Shown here in pieces: positions 27,464-38,941 of a stretch of 64,000 nucleotides of DNA. The notes under the pieces were generated by a model. That model searched no databases. It had not been told where the DNA came from and saw only the letters and a program-made list of their open reading frames with translations. The stretch lies in the NCBI RefSeq assembly GCF_027922045.1, contig NZ_BSEX01000024.1:111127-175126 (forward strand), written 5' to 3'. A program made the position numbers and the translations under genes. The stretch is from Microbacterium terregens. Its GTDB lineage: Bacteria > Pseudomonadota > Alphaproteobacteria > Sphingomonadales > Sphingomonadaceae. Position 1 is the stretch's first letter; every line of letters begins with the position of its first letter.

Positions 27464-27532
27464 CTCTGCGCCATTGGTCGACTCCAAGCCCCAGCGCGGG
27501 CTGTGCCTCGATCTTGCCAGACGCCGGTAGGC

Positions 27533-27922
27533 TCAGCCCGGAGCCTGCCCCTTCCCTTCCTGTTCGGCCCCGGTCAGCGGATAGCCGGAGCCGCCCTGGC
27601 GGTCGCTGTCATAGTCCTCGCCCGGATTGCCGCCGCCGGCGCCTGCGCCGCTGCCGTGCACCTCGCCCGTCTTCTGGTTGATCCAGGCCCGGCTGCCATT
27701 GTCGGGCGGGAGGTCTTGCCCCGCGGGCGTCGCCGCGCCGCCCTGCGGCAGGCCGCTCTGGTGGACGGGCGCGACGGGACTGTCGCCATATTCCTCCAGC
27801 GCACGCTCGGGCGTGTACTCCTGACCGGAAGCGCCGTCGCTGCGATCAAAGGCGTTCTTGGGCTTAGTCCGCTGCGGATCTACCTGCGGGTGATCCCGGT
27901 CCAAGGGTCCGGTGTCGTTCAT
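27533..27922 (-). CDS. Small hydrophilic protein, unknown function, probable stress gene
   Basis: 129-residue protein rich in Gly, Asp, Pro and Gln with no membrane segment, probably disordered. Recognisable pieces are YTPERALEEYGDSPVAPVH and WINQKTGEVHGSGAG. GAGGAG lies just upstream of the ATG at 27922. A perfect GGAAC-N16-CGTT promoter sits 22-46 bases before the start, the EcfG general-stress consensus, which strongly suggests stress-induced expression. No function assigned. Confidence 0.75.
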   Translation of the reverse strand: MNDTGPLDRDHPQVDPQRTKPKNAFDRSDGASGQEYTPERALEEYGDSPVAPVHQSGLPQGGAATPAGQDLPPDNGSRAWINQKTGEVHGSGAGAGGGNPGEDYDSDRQGGSGYPLTGAEQEGKGQAPG

Positions 27923-27943
27923 GGGCAATCTCCTCGTCCTCCA

Positions 27944-27968
27944 AACGGCGGCCGAAGCGCAGCGTTCC
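27944..27968 (-). promoter_or_regulatory. EcfG-type general stress promoter (GGAAC-N16-CGTT)
   Basis: Read on the minus strand, GGAAC (27968-27964) and CGTT (27947-27944) are separated by exactly 16 bases, a perfect match to the known alphaproteobacterial EcfG consensus. It lies directly upstream of the gene starting at 27922. Confidence 0.6.
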
Positions 27969-28058
27969 GCCCCGGCCGCGGGCCCGGGAGGGACCGGTCA
28001 CCTGACGAGCCAGGGCGTTGCAGTGGGATCGAGGGTGCAGCTTTCCTGGGGAAGACGC

Positions 28059-28134
28059 TGGTGGGCCCGGCAGGACTCGAACCCGCAACCTAGCCGTTAT
28101 GAGCGGCCAGCTCTAACCATTGAGCTACAGGCCC
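28059..28134 (-). tRNA. tRNA-Ile2 (anticodon CAT, lysidine type)
   Basis: 76 nt with encoded CCA. Acceptor GGGCCTG/CGGGCCC; anticodon loop CTCATAA on a GGCCG/CGGCT stem gives CAU. The short D-loop (CAATGGTTAGAGC) resembles E. coli ileX rather than elongator Met tRNA, so a TilS-modified AUA-reading tRNA-Ile is preferred; elongator Met cannot be fully excluded. Confidence 0.9.
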
Positions 28135-28180
28135 CCAGCGGGGCTGCGATAGCGGAGGCTGGGGCTTTCCTGCAAGCGGG

Positions 28181-29170
28181 CTATGCAGCCTGCAGCACCT
28201 CGTCGAGCGTGGCGGGGCGGACGCCCAGGCGATCGAGCAGGTCGAGGACACCTTCCCACCACGCCCAGAAGCGCCGCAGATCGGCCGCGTCGCGGACGTA
28301 CGGAGTGTTCCCCGGCACCAGCGAGGGCGAGTGGAAGGCGAAGTTCAGGAGCCGCAGCCCCTCTCCCACCGAAACCCGGATCGCTTCCAATGCCTCCGAT
28401 CGAGACACCCCTTCCGGCGACAGCGGAACGCGGTTCAACAGGCCCAGCTTCGCGGCGACTGCGGCGCCCTTGGGAAGCCGCGAGAGCCGCTTGTGGAGGG
28501 CGCCCCCCTGTCGGCGTGCCCGGCCGGTGAACACGGTCGTGAACGGCAGTTCGAGAAGCGTCTCGTGCGGGCCGGTGCGGAATGCCGCGTTGCCGATGTC
28601 GCTGTAGTTGGGGCCGTCCTCCCGGGAGTAGTCGAACCTCGCGCGCATCGACGTATCCACCCGGTAGCCGCGGGCGGCAAGCAGACGGAGCGTATGCGGA
28701 CCTAGGCCATATCGCCCGGCGCGATAGGCGCACGGCAGTCGACCGAATGCCCGGCTGATCGCATGACCCAGCCGGTCGAGCTTGGCGGCCTCCACCGCTT
28801 CCGCAAGATTGCCGGCGAAGCTGTTGGAAACGTTAACCCTTTCCTCGAACGGCGGCGTCACCCAGGGATGCAGCTGCGCACCGATCTCCGAGCGGCCATC
28901 GGCTAGCGGCTCTTGCAGAAACGCGACTGCCGCTGGATCGCGCGCGATGGGATAGTCCACCAGATAGACGACACCGATGCCGCGCTCGAAGAAGCGGCGG
29001 TGCGCCTCGGGCACCGCGGCCATGGCGCCGGTGGTGAAGCCCTCACGGCGGAACCCGGCAGACCAGTCGAACTCCTCTTCGGTGTCGACGAAAAGGGTAA
29101 AGCGGGTTCCGAAAGCGTCCGGCCACCGGACCAGCGCCTCAGGAGCGGGCGCCGGCGGATGGAAGACCAT
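28181..29170 (-). CDS. WalW-type polysaccharide deacetylase-like protein
   Basis: 329-residue protein with a polysaccharide deacetylase fold (NodB superfamily). The metal/catalytic Asp motif appears as FVDTEEEFDW, a histidine motif as QLHPWVTPPF, and a later segment as YRAGRYGLGP. It belongs to the type annotated WalW in polysaccharide loci, presumed to act on a surface polysaccharide. GGAGG five bases before the ATG at 29170 decides the start. The histidine-kinase-like gene lies 14 bases upstream, so the two are probably an operon. Substrate unknown. Confidence 0.78.
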   Translation of the reverse strand: MVFHPPAPAPEALVRWPDAFGTRFTLFVDTEEEFDWSAGFRREGFTTGAMAAVPEAHRRFFERGIGVVYLVDYPIARDPAAVAFLQEPLADGRSEIGAQLHPWVTPPFEERVNVSNSFAGNLAEAVEAAKLDRLGHAISRAFGRLPCAYRAGRYGLGPHTLRLLAARGYRVDTSMRARFDYSREDGPNYSDIGNAAFRTGPHETLLELPFTTVFTGRARRQGGALHKRLSRLPKGAAVAAKLGLLNRVPLSPEGVSRSEALEAIRVSVGEGLRLLNFAFHSPSLVPGNTPYVRDAADLRRFWAWWEGVLDLLDRLGVRPATLDEVLQAA

Positions 29171-29184
29171 CGGCGCCTCCACGA

Positions 29185-30888
29185 TCAGCCGCCGTGCGCC
29201 TGCCCCAGCGGGATGGTGTCCGCGGACGGCAGTCGCAGGATCAATTGACCGGGTTCGAACAGCAGCGCACCGCCAAGCTCCTTCGCCAGATTGCGCACCA
29301 GGCGCATCGCGAAACCAGTGCCGAGGAGGGCGGCATCCTCGCCCTCGTCGTCGATCGCAAGCAGCGCGTCGCCGGGATAGGCGTCCAACGCAGCGGGTCG
29401 CGCGAAGGCGAGCACCGGCGCCTCGCCGGCGCCGGCAAGTGCCTCCACGCGGATCGTCTCTCCGGACCGTGCGGCCGAGACCAAGGTTGCCAGCAGCCGG
29501 GACAGCAGTCGCTCCACCGCGCGGCGGTCGCCGCGCACCATGGTGTCAACGCCCTCTACCGACAGGGACGCGCCGCGCAGCTCCGCAAGCGGCGCCAGCT
29601 CGCCGGCAATCTCCGCGAGCAGCGGCGCAAGCGGCACCGTGCCGGGGCGCAGATCGAGTGCGTCCTCTTCGATCCGGGCGGCGAGATCGAGATCGTCGAT
29701 GACGCCGAGGAGATCCCGCGCCTGCTGGCGGATCACGCCGGCTTGCCCGCGATAGACGGGCGGGACCGGGCCGAGCATCTGTGCCTCGATCATCTCGGCA
29801 AAGCTGGAGATCGCGCCCGCCGGGGTGCGCAGTTCGTGCACCAGCTGCCGGAGCGAGTCGGCGGTTGAAGGCGCGAGCGTGGGTGCCGGCTCCGCGCGTT
29901 CGTCCGAACGCGGGCGTCGTGCCGAGCCCCGGTAGCCGATGAACCGACCCGATGCGGGATCGAAGCTCGGCACGCCCGAGATGCGCCAGTCGCCTGCCGC
30001 GTCGCTGCTGCCGCCGACCCGCAGCCGTGCGTTGGAAAAGGCCGCGCGACGGCGAAGGGCCCCGCCGGGCACGCCATCGATCTGCGCCAATCCGGTTTCG
30101 CCGGCACGGGCGAGCGAAAGGCCGAGCAGCGGCCCCCGCTCGACCCCGTCGACGCGGGAGAGCACGCCGCGGCTGTCGGTTTCGAACCGGAAGCTGGTGA
30201 CGATTCCCGGAGCCGCAGCCGGACGACGCGGCTTGCTGTCGGCCTGGCGCTGGTAGGCATCGATCCGCGCCACGACGTCGGCGATGCGGAACGGACCTTC
30301 CGGTACTGCCGCCGGGGCCTCGACCACGGGTTCCGGGACGGTGGCGATGGGAGCTTCAACCGGCTCAGCCATCCGCGCCGGCATTGGCTCAGCCTCCGGA
30401 AGCGGCGCCGGCGCTTCGAGTGCGGTCGCCGGCTGCGCGGTGCTCGCATCCGCGGCGCTCTGGTCGGTCAACACCATGTCGGCGGGACCGAAGCTTGCCA
30501 GCGCCCGCTCCACTTCGGCAGGCAGGTCGCGGCGGTTGCGCAGCACCGAGCGGGTCGAAGGGGTAAGATCGGGAAGCAGCGCCACCCATTCCGCAGCGTC
30601 CAGTCGGGCGCTCGCAAGCACCGGGGCTGCCACGGTAAGCGTGTCTTCGGCGAGCAGGCGAACCAGGGTCGCGGGCGGGTTCGCGAAGACGAGGGCACGT
30701 GCGCTCGCCGCCCGCACCGACTGCGGTACCGCGTCGCGGATGTCGGCCAGCAGCGCGATCGCGCGCGGGTCGGCGGAGGCACGGCGTCGGCCGATCAGGT
30801 CGACGAGTTGCCGCCACGCGGACTGGCGTGCCTGCGGATGGCTGAGGTCCGTGGTGAGCACTGTTTGAAGAGTATCGTCGAACCGCAC
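29185..30888 (-). CDS. Degenerate sensor histidine kinase
   Basis: About 567 residues: an N-terminal helical region, an Ala/Pro/Glu-rich linker, a PAS-like region (about 220-320) and a DHp helix with the phosphorylatable His in HELRTPAGAISSF (about residue 350). The ATPase domain is poorly conserved. The N-box region reads RLLATLVSAAR without the Asn needed for Mg-ATP, and no clear DxGxG is visible; only a G2-like GTGFAMRLV remains. It may lack kinase activity and act as a phosphatase or scaffold. GTG at 30888 (AGG six bases upstream) is preferred; ATG at 30927 is an alternative whose AGGAG abuts the codon. Soluble; no partner response regulator nearby. Confidence 0.75.
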   Translation of the reverse strand: MRFDDTLQTVLTTDLSHPQARQSAWRQLVDLIGRRRASADPRAIALLADIRDAVPQSVRAASARALVFANPPATLVRLLAEDTLTVAAPVLASARLDAAEWVALLPDLTPSTRSVLRNRRDLPAEVERALASFGPADMVLTDQSAADASTAQPATALEAPAPLPEAEPMPARMAEPVEAPIATVPEPVVEAPAAVPEGPFRIADVVARIDAYQRQADSKPRRPAAAPGIVTSFRFETDSRGVLSRVDGVERGPLLGLSLARAGETGLAQIDGVPGGALRRRAAFSNARLRVGGSSDAAGDWRISGVPSFDPASGRFIGYRGSARRPRSDERAEPAPTLAPSTADSLRQLVHELRTPAGAISSFAEMIEAQMLGPVPPVYRGQAGVIRQQARDLLGVIDDLDLAARIEEDALDLRPGTVPLAPLLAEIAGELAPLAELRGASLSVEGVDTMVRGDRRAVERLLSRLLATLVSAARSGETIRVEALAGAGEAPVLAFARPAALDAYPGDALLAIDDEGEDAALLGTGFAMRLVRNLAKELGGALLFEPGQLILRLPSADTIPLGQAHGG

Positions 30889-31070
30889 GCGCCACCTGAT
30901 CCCCGGCGCCGTTCGCGCCTGCCGCATCTCCTTACGCCGGGAAAAGGCGTTCGGGTACAGACATTTTGCGCCCGTAACATTGTGGGACAATTGCTTTGGC
31001 GTGTAATTATCTTATAGGGGGCGGACAGAATCCTTTTTCCTTGTATCAGATTCCCGGAGTTGCCCCTTCC

Positions 31071-31538
31071 ATGGTTCTCGACCGTATCGACCGTCAAATC
31101 CTCTCGCTGCTTCAGGAGGACGGTCGGATGACCAATGTCGAACTCGCAGAACGTGTCGGACTGACGGCTCCGCCCTGCCTGCGGCGGGTTCGCGCATTGG
31201 AAGAGTCGGGCACGATCGGCGGTTATCACGCGGCGCTGAACCCGGCACAGCTGGGCTATACCATCACGGTGTTCGCGCTGGTGAGCCTGCGCAGCCAGGC
31301 GGAGAGCGACCTTGCGGCGTTCGAGGCACATGTCGCCGGCATCCCCGAGGTGCGTGAATGCCACATGCTCAACGGCGAGATCGACTTCATCCTGAAGATC
31401 GTCGCGACCGACCTTAAGGCGTTCCAGGACATCCTTACCACGCGGCTGACGACCGCCCACAATGTCAGCAGCGTCAAGACCTCGCTGACGATCCGCACTT
31501 CCAAGCAGCTGCCGGGCATCCCGGTGCCAACGGAATAG
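31071..31538 (+). CDS. Lrp/AsnC family transcriptional regulator
   Basis: 155-residue feast/famine regulator. The N-terminal winged helix-turn-helix (LDRIDRQILSLLQEDGRMT, LAERVGLTAPPCLRRVRALE) is followed by an AsnC/RAM ligand-binding domain (about 70-150; ECHMLNGEIDFILKIVATDL). It probably controls amino-acid metabolism genes in response to an amino acid such as leucine; the effector is not readable. It is divergent from the histidine-kinase gene and has its own hairpin after the stop. Confidence 0.93.
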   Translation: MVLDRIDRQILSLLQEDGRMTNVELAERVGLTAPPCLRRVRALEESGTIGGYHAALNPAQLGYTITVFALVSLRSQAESDLAAFEAHVAGIPEVRECHMLNGEIDFILKIVATDLKAFQDILTTRLTTAHNVSSVKTSLTIRTSKQLPGIPVPTE

Positions 31539-31569
31539 GGCCGCGCGACACAGTCGCACGGCCCTTCTT
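31538..31569 (+). terminator. Hairpin terminator after lrp
   Basis: GGGCCG and GCGAC pair with GTCGC and CGGCCC around an ACA loop, with one unpaired base on each side, followed by TTCTT. It begins at the last base of the stop codon. Confidence 0.7.
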
Positions 31570-31617
31570 CCATTCCGGAAACAGCGGGCGGCAGGGCAAC
31601 CTGCCGCCCGTGTTCGT

Positions 31618-32877
31618 TCAGCCCGCCGTCTTGGGCGAGTCCAGCCACAGCGTCCAGAAGGCCGCGAGCTCGTTGCGCGGTGAGCCCGTCACCTTGGCGA
31701 AGGCCGCCTTGGCTTCCTCGCGGCGGCCGCTCTTGGCGAGTGCGATGCCGAGACGGGTGTTGACCTCGTCCTGATCGACGCCACCCTTCTGCAGGGCGAG
31801 CTGGAAGAACTCCGCCGCCTTGGCCGCATCGCCGTTGGCGAGGTATGCGTTGGCGGTGCCGGCGGCGAGCTTGCCGTTGGCAGCCGAGCGCGACTTGGCG
31901 TCGAGCGACGACAGCGAGCCCTCCGCACGGATGCCGGCCTGCGCCTCGGTCTTGAGCGCGTTGTACTGGGTGGCCGATGCCGGGATCTTGCCGGCCGCAC
32001 GGCCCTGGTCGATCACGGCCACGGTCTCATACGGCAGGCCCAGGTCCTGGGCGAGCTGCGCATATTCGCCGAACTCGGCCTGGTCGGTCAGCGCGCCCGT
32101 CTCCCGCATCAGGCGGAAGGTGTCGAGACGGGCCGAGCCACCGAGCGCGCGGCCCTGGTCCGCACGGTCGCGGAACAGGATCAGCGCCTTGCGCCAGTTT
32201 GTCGCGGTCGGGTAATCCTTGAGCTGGCGGCGCATCCAGGCCGCGGTCTCCGCCGGCTTGTTCGCCTTGTACAGCTGCGAGATCGCCAGGTTGTACCAGT
32301 CGTTCGGCACGGGCTGGCCGGCTGCAACCTTCGCCTGGATCGCCTTGTCGAGTGCCGAGACGCCCTGATCGACGTTGCCGCCCTCAAGCTCCAGGCTCGC
32401 CATGCGGAGGTCGTATTCGGGGTCGTTGTAGCCCAGCTGCTTTGCGCGCTGGAAATACTGCCGGGCCCCGGCCTTGTCCTTGGCGTTCAGCGCCAGGATG
32501 CCGCGGTTGTAGTTCAGCGTCGCCTGCTGCTCGGCCGGCGTATTCGGGTTCGCGATCATCTGGTCAATCGCGGTCGCCAGCAGCGCGTTGTCCTTGGACG
32601 CCTGCGCCACCTGCAGACGCAGGTTGGCTGCGTAGAACTTCTCGATGTCGGAGGTCGCGGCTGCGTCCGCCTCGGCCAGGCGCGCCTTCGCGGTCGCGAT
32701 ATCGCCCGCCTTCGCCGCCGTCTCACCCGCAACCGCTGCGGCGCGGAACGCGTCGTTGATCTGGACCTTGGGAGCCTCTTCCTTCTTCTTTTTCTGGGCC
32801 TCGGCAGGGGCTGCCGTCAGCGCTGCCGCTCCCAGAGCAAGAACCGCGGCAAGCGCCGACTTCGATACGAAACCCAT
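31618..32877 (-). CDS. Exported TPR-repeat protein
   Basis: 419-residue protein with a signal peptide (about 1-28, ending AAPAEAQ), then a KKKK stretch and TPR-like helical repeats. Examples are NYNRGILALNAKDKAGARQYFQ, LYKANKPAETAAWMRRQL and LGIALAKSGRREEAKAAFA. Probably a periplasmic scaffold; no catalytic motif. AGGAG eight bases upstream supports the ATG at 32877. It stands alone, convergent with lrp. Function unknown. Confidence 0.82.
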   Translation of the reverse strand: MGFVSKSALAAVLALGAAALTAAPAEAQKKKKEEAPKVQINDAFRAAAVAGETAAKAGDIATAKARLAEADAAATSDIEKFYAANLRLQVAQASKDNALLATAIDQMIANPNTPAEQQATLNYNRGILALNAKDKAGARQYFQRAKQLGYNDPEYDLRMASLELEGGNVDQGVSALDKAIQAKVAAGQPVPNDWYNLAISQLYKANKPAETAAWMRRQLKDYPTATNWRKALILFRDRADQGRALGGSARLDTFRLMRETGALTDQAEFGEYAQLAQDLGLPYETVAVIDQGRAAGKIPASATQYNALKTEAQAGIRAEGSLSSLDAKSRSAANGKLAAGTANAYLANGDAAKAAEFFQLALQKGGVDQDEVNTRLGIALAKSGRREEAKAAFAKVTGSPRNELAAFWTLWLDSPKTAG

Positions 32878-33074
32878 TCGGAACTCTCCTGATGCTGTGC
32901 GCACACGCGTCGGACCGTCTGTAAGTTGCGCAGATACGCCAGACAAGTCGCAGCGGCCATCCGGACGGATGCCCTTGCCCCGGTGAACGCGAATTGAACG
33001 GAGCCGATCCCGGAGCGCGGACGCCCGGGCGAAATTTTTGACCCGCTCGCGCTTGCCCGCTAGGCAGCCGCGCG

Positions 33075-33836
33075 ATGATTGCCGTTGTTTCCCCCGCAAA
33101 ATCGCTCGATTACGAAACCCCCGTTCCTGCCAGCAGCACGCCCAGTGTGCCCCGCCTGGCAAAGGAAGCGCACACGCTTGCCGAGGGCGCCGCGTCGCTT
33201 GGCGCCGAGAAGCTCGGCAAGCTGATGCACATCTCGCCCAAGCTCGCGGAGCTGAATGCGGCCCGCTTCCGCGACTTCGCAGAGGCGCCCGAGCGCCCCG
33301 CGATCCATGCCTTCGCCGGGGACGTCTACACCGGCTTCGAGGTGACGACGCTGGACGCGCCGGCGATCGACTTCGCGCAGGACCACCTGCGCATCCTGTC
33401 GGGCCTGTATGGTCTGTTGCGCCCGCTCGATGCCATGCGACCCTATCGGCTCGAGATGGGCACGCGCTGGGCTCCGGGCTCGGCCAAGACGCTGTACGAC
33501 TGGTGGAAGGATCGGATCGCCGATCTGCTCGCCGAGGATGTCGCCGCAGAGGGATCGGGCGTGGTCCTGAACCTCGCCAGCCAGGAATATTGGAAAGCGG
33601 TGGCGGGCAAGCTGCCGGACACGATCCGCGTGATCGACGTCGATTTCCGCGAACCTGGCCCGAACGGCCCTCGCTTCCTGAGCTTCCACGCCAAGCGGGC
33701 GCGCGGCATGATGGCGCGTTGGATGTGCGAGCACCGGATCACGGAGGTGGAGGCGATGCGCGGCTTCGACAGCGACGGCTATCGTTTCGATTCCCAGGAA
33801 AGCAGCGACACCCGCTGGCGGTTCACCCGCGCATGA
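33075..33836 (+). CDS. yaaA: Peroxide stress protein YaaA
   Basis: 253-residue member of the YaaA/DUF328 family, which in E. coli lowers intracellular iron during H2O2 stress and binds DNA. Family blocks are clear: VVSPAKSLDYE, FAGDVYTGF, ILSGLYGLLRPLDAMRPYRLEMG, LNLASQEYWKAV and FHAKRARGMMARW. Length is standard. Its stop overlaps the SDR start (ATGA), so the two are translationally coupled. Confidence 0.94.
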   Translation: MIAVVSPAKSLDYETPVPASSTPSVPRLAKEAHTLAEGAASLGAEKLGKLMHISPKLAELNAARFRDFAEAPERPAIHAFAGDVYTGFEVTTLDAPAIDFAQDHLRILSGLYGLLRPLDAMRPYRLEMGTRWAPGSAKTLYDWWKDRIADLLAEDVAAEGSGVVLNLASQEYWKAVAGKLPDTIRVIDVDFREPGPNGPRFLSFHAKRARGMMARWMCEHRITEVEAMRGFDSDGYRFDSQESSDTRWRFTRA

Positions 33837-34531
33837 GCGGCTCGGCCGTCGTAATCGGCGCCTCCGGGGCGATCGGCGGTGCGATCGAGCGCGCGCTGAT
33901 CGAGGAAGGCGTGCACGACCGTGTCTGGGGCTTTGCCCGCTCCCGCACTGGGGCGGACCATCTCGACCTTCTCGACGAGGCGAGCATCGCGGCGGCGGCG
34001 GCGCGGGTTGCGGCCGGCCCCTCCCCTTCGCTGATCCTAATTGCAACCGGGCTGCTGCACGAGGGCAATCGCGTGCCGGAGCGCGGCTTCAAGGAACTGG
34101 ACGCCGAATGGCTGGCGCGCAGCTATGCGGTGAACGCGATCGGGCCGGCGTTGGTGCTCAAGCATTTCCTGCCGCTCTTGCCAAAGAACGGCGAGCCGGT
34201 GGTCGCCGCGCTCTCCGCGCGGGTCGGCTCGATCGGCGACAACGGCCTGGGCGGCTGGCACGGCTATCGCGCGGCCAAGGCGGCGCTCAACATGCTGATC
34301 CGCAACGCCGCGATCGAGGCGAAGCGGCAGAGCCCGCGCGCGATCGTGGTCGGGCTCCACCCGGGCACCGTGGACAGCGCGCTGTCGAAGCCGTTCCAGG
34401 GCAATGTCGCACCCGGCAGCCTGTTCGCACCGGATCGCGCCGCGATGCAGCTGCTCGACGTGATCGAGGAGCTGAAGCCGAAGGACAGCGGCAAGCTGTT
34501 CGCCTGGGACGGCGCCGAAATCCCGTTCTGA
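33833..34531 (+). CDS. Short-chain dehydrogenase/reductase
   Basis: 232-residue SDR with N-terminal GASGAIGGAI nucleotide-binding loop, ALSARVGSI (catalytic Ser) and YRAAKAA (YxxxK). It resembles the C-factor/CsgA-like SDR group. Oxidises or reduces an unknown carbonyl substrate with NAD(P). Overlaps yaaA by four bases. No metabolic context beyond that. Confidence 0.88.
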   Translation: MSGSAVVIGASGAIGGAIERALIEEGVHDRVWGFARSRTGADHLDLLDEASIAAAAARVAAGPSPSLILIATGLLHEGNRVPERGFKELDAEWLARSYAVNAIGPALVLKHFLPLLPKNGEPVVAALSARVGSIGDNGLGGWHGYRAAKAALNMLIRNAAIEAKRQSPRAIVVGLHPGTVDSALSKPFQGNVAPGSLFAPDRAAMQLLDVIEELKPKDSGKLFAWDGAEIPF

Positions 34532-34540
34532 CCCTGCCCT

Positions 34541-34564
34541 CGCGTACGCGCACGCGTGCGCGCG
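34541..34564. repeat. 24-bp alternating pyrimidine-purine tract with a 16-bp palindrome
   Basis: Every base from 34541 to 34564 alternates pyrimidine/purine (CG steps with single TA, CA and TG), a classic Z-DNA-prone sequence. Bases 34547-34562 are also a perfect palindrome. It lies between the SDR stop and the gyrA start, 68 bases before the latter. Confidence 0.85.
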
Positions 34565-34632
34565 GCTTGGCATAGGAGCCTCTCCCCGCTAGTCAGGGCG
34601 TCGGATTTCAATCTTCCCGAAAGCAGGACGCC

Positions 34633-37445
<2,813 letters not shown>

Positions 37446-37449
<4 letters not shown>

Positions 37450-37793
37450 GCAAGCCCAACGCCGCGTTCAAGGTTCTGACGGCCGATCAGATGGCCGAAC
37501 TGGAGGCCGGCAGCTTCGCCGGTGCCCCGATCGACCAGCAGGACGGCTATATCCACCTATCGACGGCAGCCCAGCTGACCGAGACGGTGGACAAGCACTT
37601 CGCGGGTCAGGAAGGGCTGTGGGTCGCCGAGGTGGATCTGGAGGCGCTGGGCGACGCTATCCGCTGGGAGCCTTCCCGCGGCGGTCAGGACTTCCCGCAT
37701 CTCTATGGGAAGCTGACCTTGGACACGATCGTCGCCTACTCCCCGCTCGAGCGGGAAAGCGACGGCAGCGTGCGGCTGCCGGTCACCGGCTGA
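37446..37793 (+). CDS. DUF952 family protein
   Basis: 115-residue protein of the DUF952 family: FKVLTADQMAELEAGSFAG, DGYIHLSTAAQLTETVDKHF, WVAEVDLEAL and FPHLYGKLTLDTIVA. The fold is related to ADP-ribosyltransferase-like/KptA-type folds, but activity is not established. Its ATG overlaps the gyrA stop (ATGA), so it is translated with gyrase A. The functional link, if any, is unknown. Confidence 0.9.
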
Positions 37794-37799
37794 CAACGA

Positions 37800-37821
37800 C
37801 TCCGGCGGTGATCCGCCGGAG
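37800..37821 (+). terminator. Hairpin after the gyrA operon
   Basis: A perfect 9-bp stem (CTCCGGCGG) with a TGAT loop, seven bases after the stop. No T-tract follows, so termination may need Rho. Confidence 0.5.
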
Positions 37822-37887
37822 CCTCACCGGCGCCAAGGGCGTTCGTAACGTCGGCCAGCCATTCGGCGCCGGTGGCGCAGCAGCGCC

Positions 37888-38118
37888 CTAGGCCGGCGGA
37901 GACGTGGAGGCGTCTGACTGCGCCAGCGGCTCGCCTGCCGACGGCAGCGGCACCGCCGGCGTGTTCTCCGCATCGCCGGGACCATAGACACGGTCGAGAT
38001 AATAGCCTGCAAGCAGATAGTGCGCCTTCACCACGGCGGGGTGCTCGGCATTCTGCGCTAGCTTCAGTTCCGCTTCGGCACGTTCGTAGAAATAGGCGTT
38101 GTTGTCGACTTCAGTCAT
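37888..38118 (-). CDS. Small hypothetical protein
   Basis: 76-residue protein. The N-terminal two thirds look helical and conserved (YFYERAEAELKLAQNAEH, VVKAHYLLAGYYLDRVYG) and the C-terminus is Pro/Ser/Ala-rich and disordered. GAGAGG precedes the ATG at 38118. Small proteins of this type are common in sphingomonads. A perfect EcfG-type promoter lies about 240 bases upstream and a weaker one (GGATC-N17-CGTT, 38131-38156) adjoins the start. Function unknown. Confidence 0.78.
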   Translation of the reverse strand: MTEVDNNAYFYERAEAELKLAQNAEHPAVVKAHYLLAGYYLDRVYGPGDAENTPAVPLPSAGEPLAQSDASTSPPA

Positions 38119-38360
38119 GATTGCCTCTCGAACGCATCTTGACGATGCGCCGATCCTGTCCTGGATGGAGCCGATCATGCCGGCTCCTGATCGTCATTTT
38201 ATTTGAGTTTACTTAGGGCAAAACGCCCTTGAAGGGAATGGCCAGCATCGCTGTCGATCGCGGCGCACGGGCGGATCGGCGATCGCCCCTCCCCTCGCAA
38301 GGCGAGGTCGGAGCGGCCGGGTCATCCGGGAATGGCATGAGACTTCCCCCACAATGCCGG

Positions 38361-38385
38361 AACGTTCCGCCGCCGGCTTGGTTCC
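38361..38385 (-). promoter_or_regulatory. EcfG-type promoter match (GGAAC-N16-CGTT)
   Basis: On the minus strand GGAAC (38385-38381) and CGTT (38364-38361) are separated by 16 bases. It reads toward the small gene that starts at 38118, leaving a leader of roughly 230 bases in which I see no gene. It lies just past the end of the DUF488 gene. Confidence 0.45.
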
Positions 38386-38390
38386 GGACG

Positions 38391-38837
38391 CTACGGCACC
38401 AGATCGACGATGCGCGCGTCCGGGGCTTCCGCCTGGAGCAGCAGCGTTCGATGGCAGTGCCCGGGCTCGCGCTCGTAGCAGAGCAGCGCCGACGGCATCT
38501 CCGCGGCCAGCGCCAGCATCGCCGCCGCCTGTGCCTGCGCCTCGGGCAACGCCAGTTGATGTGCGTACACGTCCCGGAGGGTTGCCACGTCTCCCTTTTT
38601 CGCCGCGTCCCGCCCGCGCTTGGGCGTACCGAGCGCCTTCAGGTGGTGGTACTCGATACCGACCTCCGCGAGATGCGCGGCAAGCGACGATTTGGAGAAG
38701 CCCGGACGGCGCGACAGCGGAAGCGCGCGCACGTCAATCACCCGCCGGACGCCTGCGCGCTGCAGGGCGGCAAGGAAGTCCGCCATGGTCGTCGCTTCAT
38801 AGCCGATGGTGTAGATCGTCTGCGGCGCGTCCGGCAT
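38391..38837 (-). CDS. DUF488 family protein
   Basis: 148-residue DUF488 protein: [39 protein letters not shown] and the C-terminal [16 protein letters not shown], with the conserved Cys-x-E and CHR. The Cys/His cluster suggests an enzyme or nucleic-acid-related function, but none is established. Start ATG at 38837 with AAGGAC upstream. Divergent from trmFO. Confidence 0.88.
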   Translation of the reverse strand: MPDAPQTIYTIGYEATTMADFLAALQRAGVRRVIDVRALPLSRRPGFSKSSLAAHLAEVGIEYHHLKALGTPKRGRDAAKKGDVATLRDVYAHQLALPEAQAQAAAMLALAAEMPSALLCYEREPGHCHRTLLLQAEAPDARIVDLVP

Positions 38838-38941
38838 GGCATGTCCTTCGTTGCGGCTGTGCACCCGCTCCTGGATCGGCTAGGCAGCCTTCGATCGCGG
38901 CGCACGCCGCCCTCCCTCACCTAGCAGCTTTCGAGACGTTC

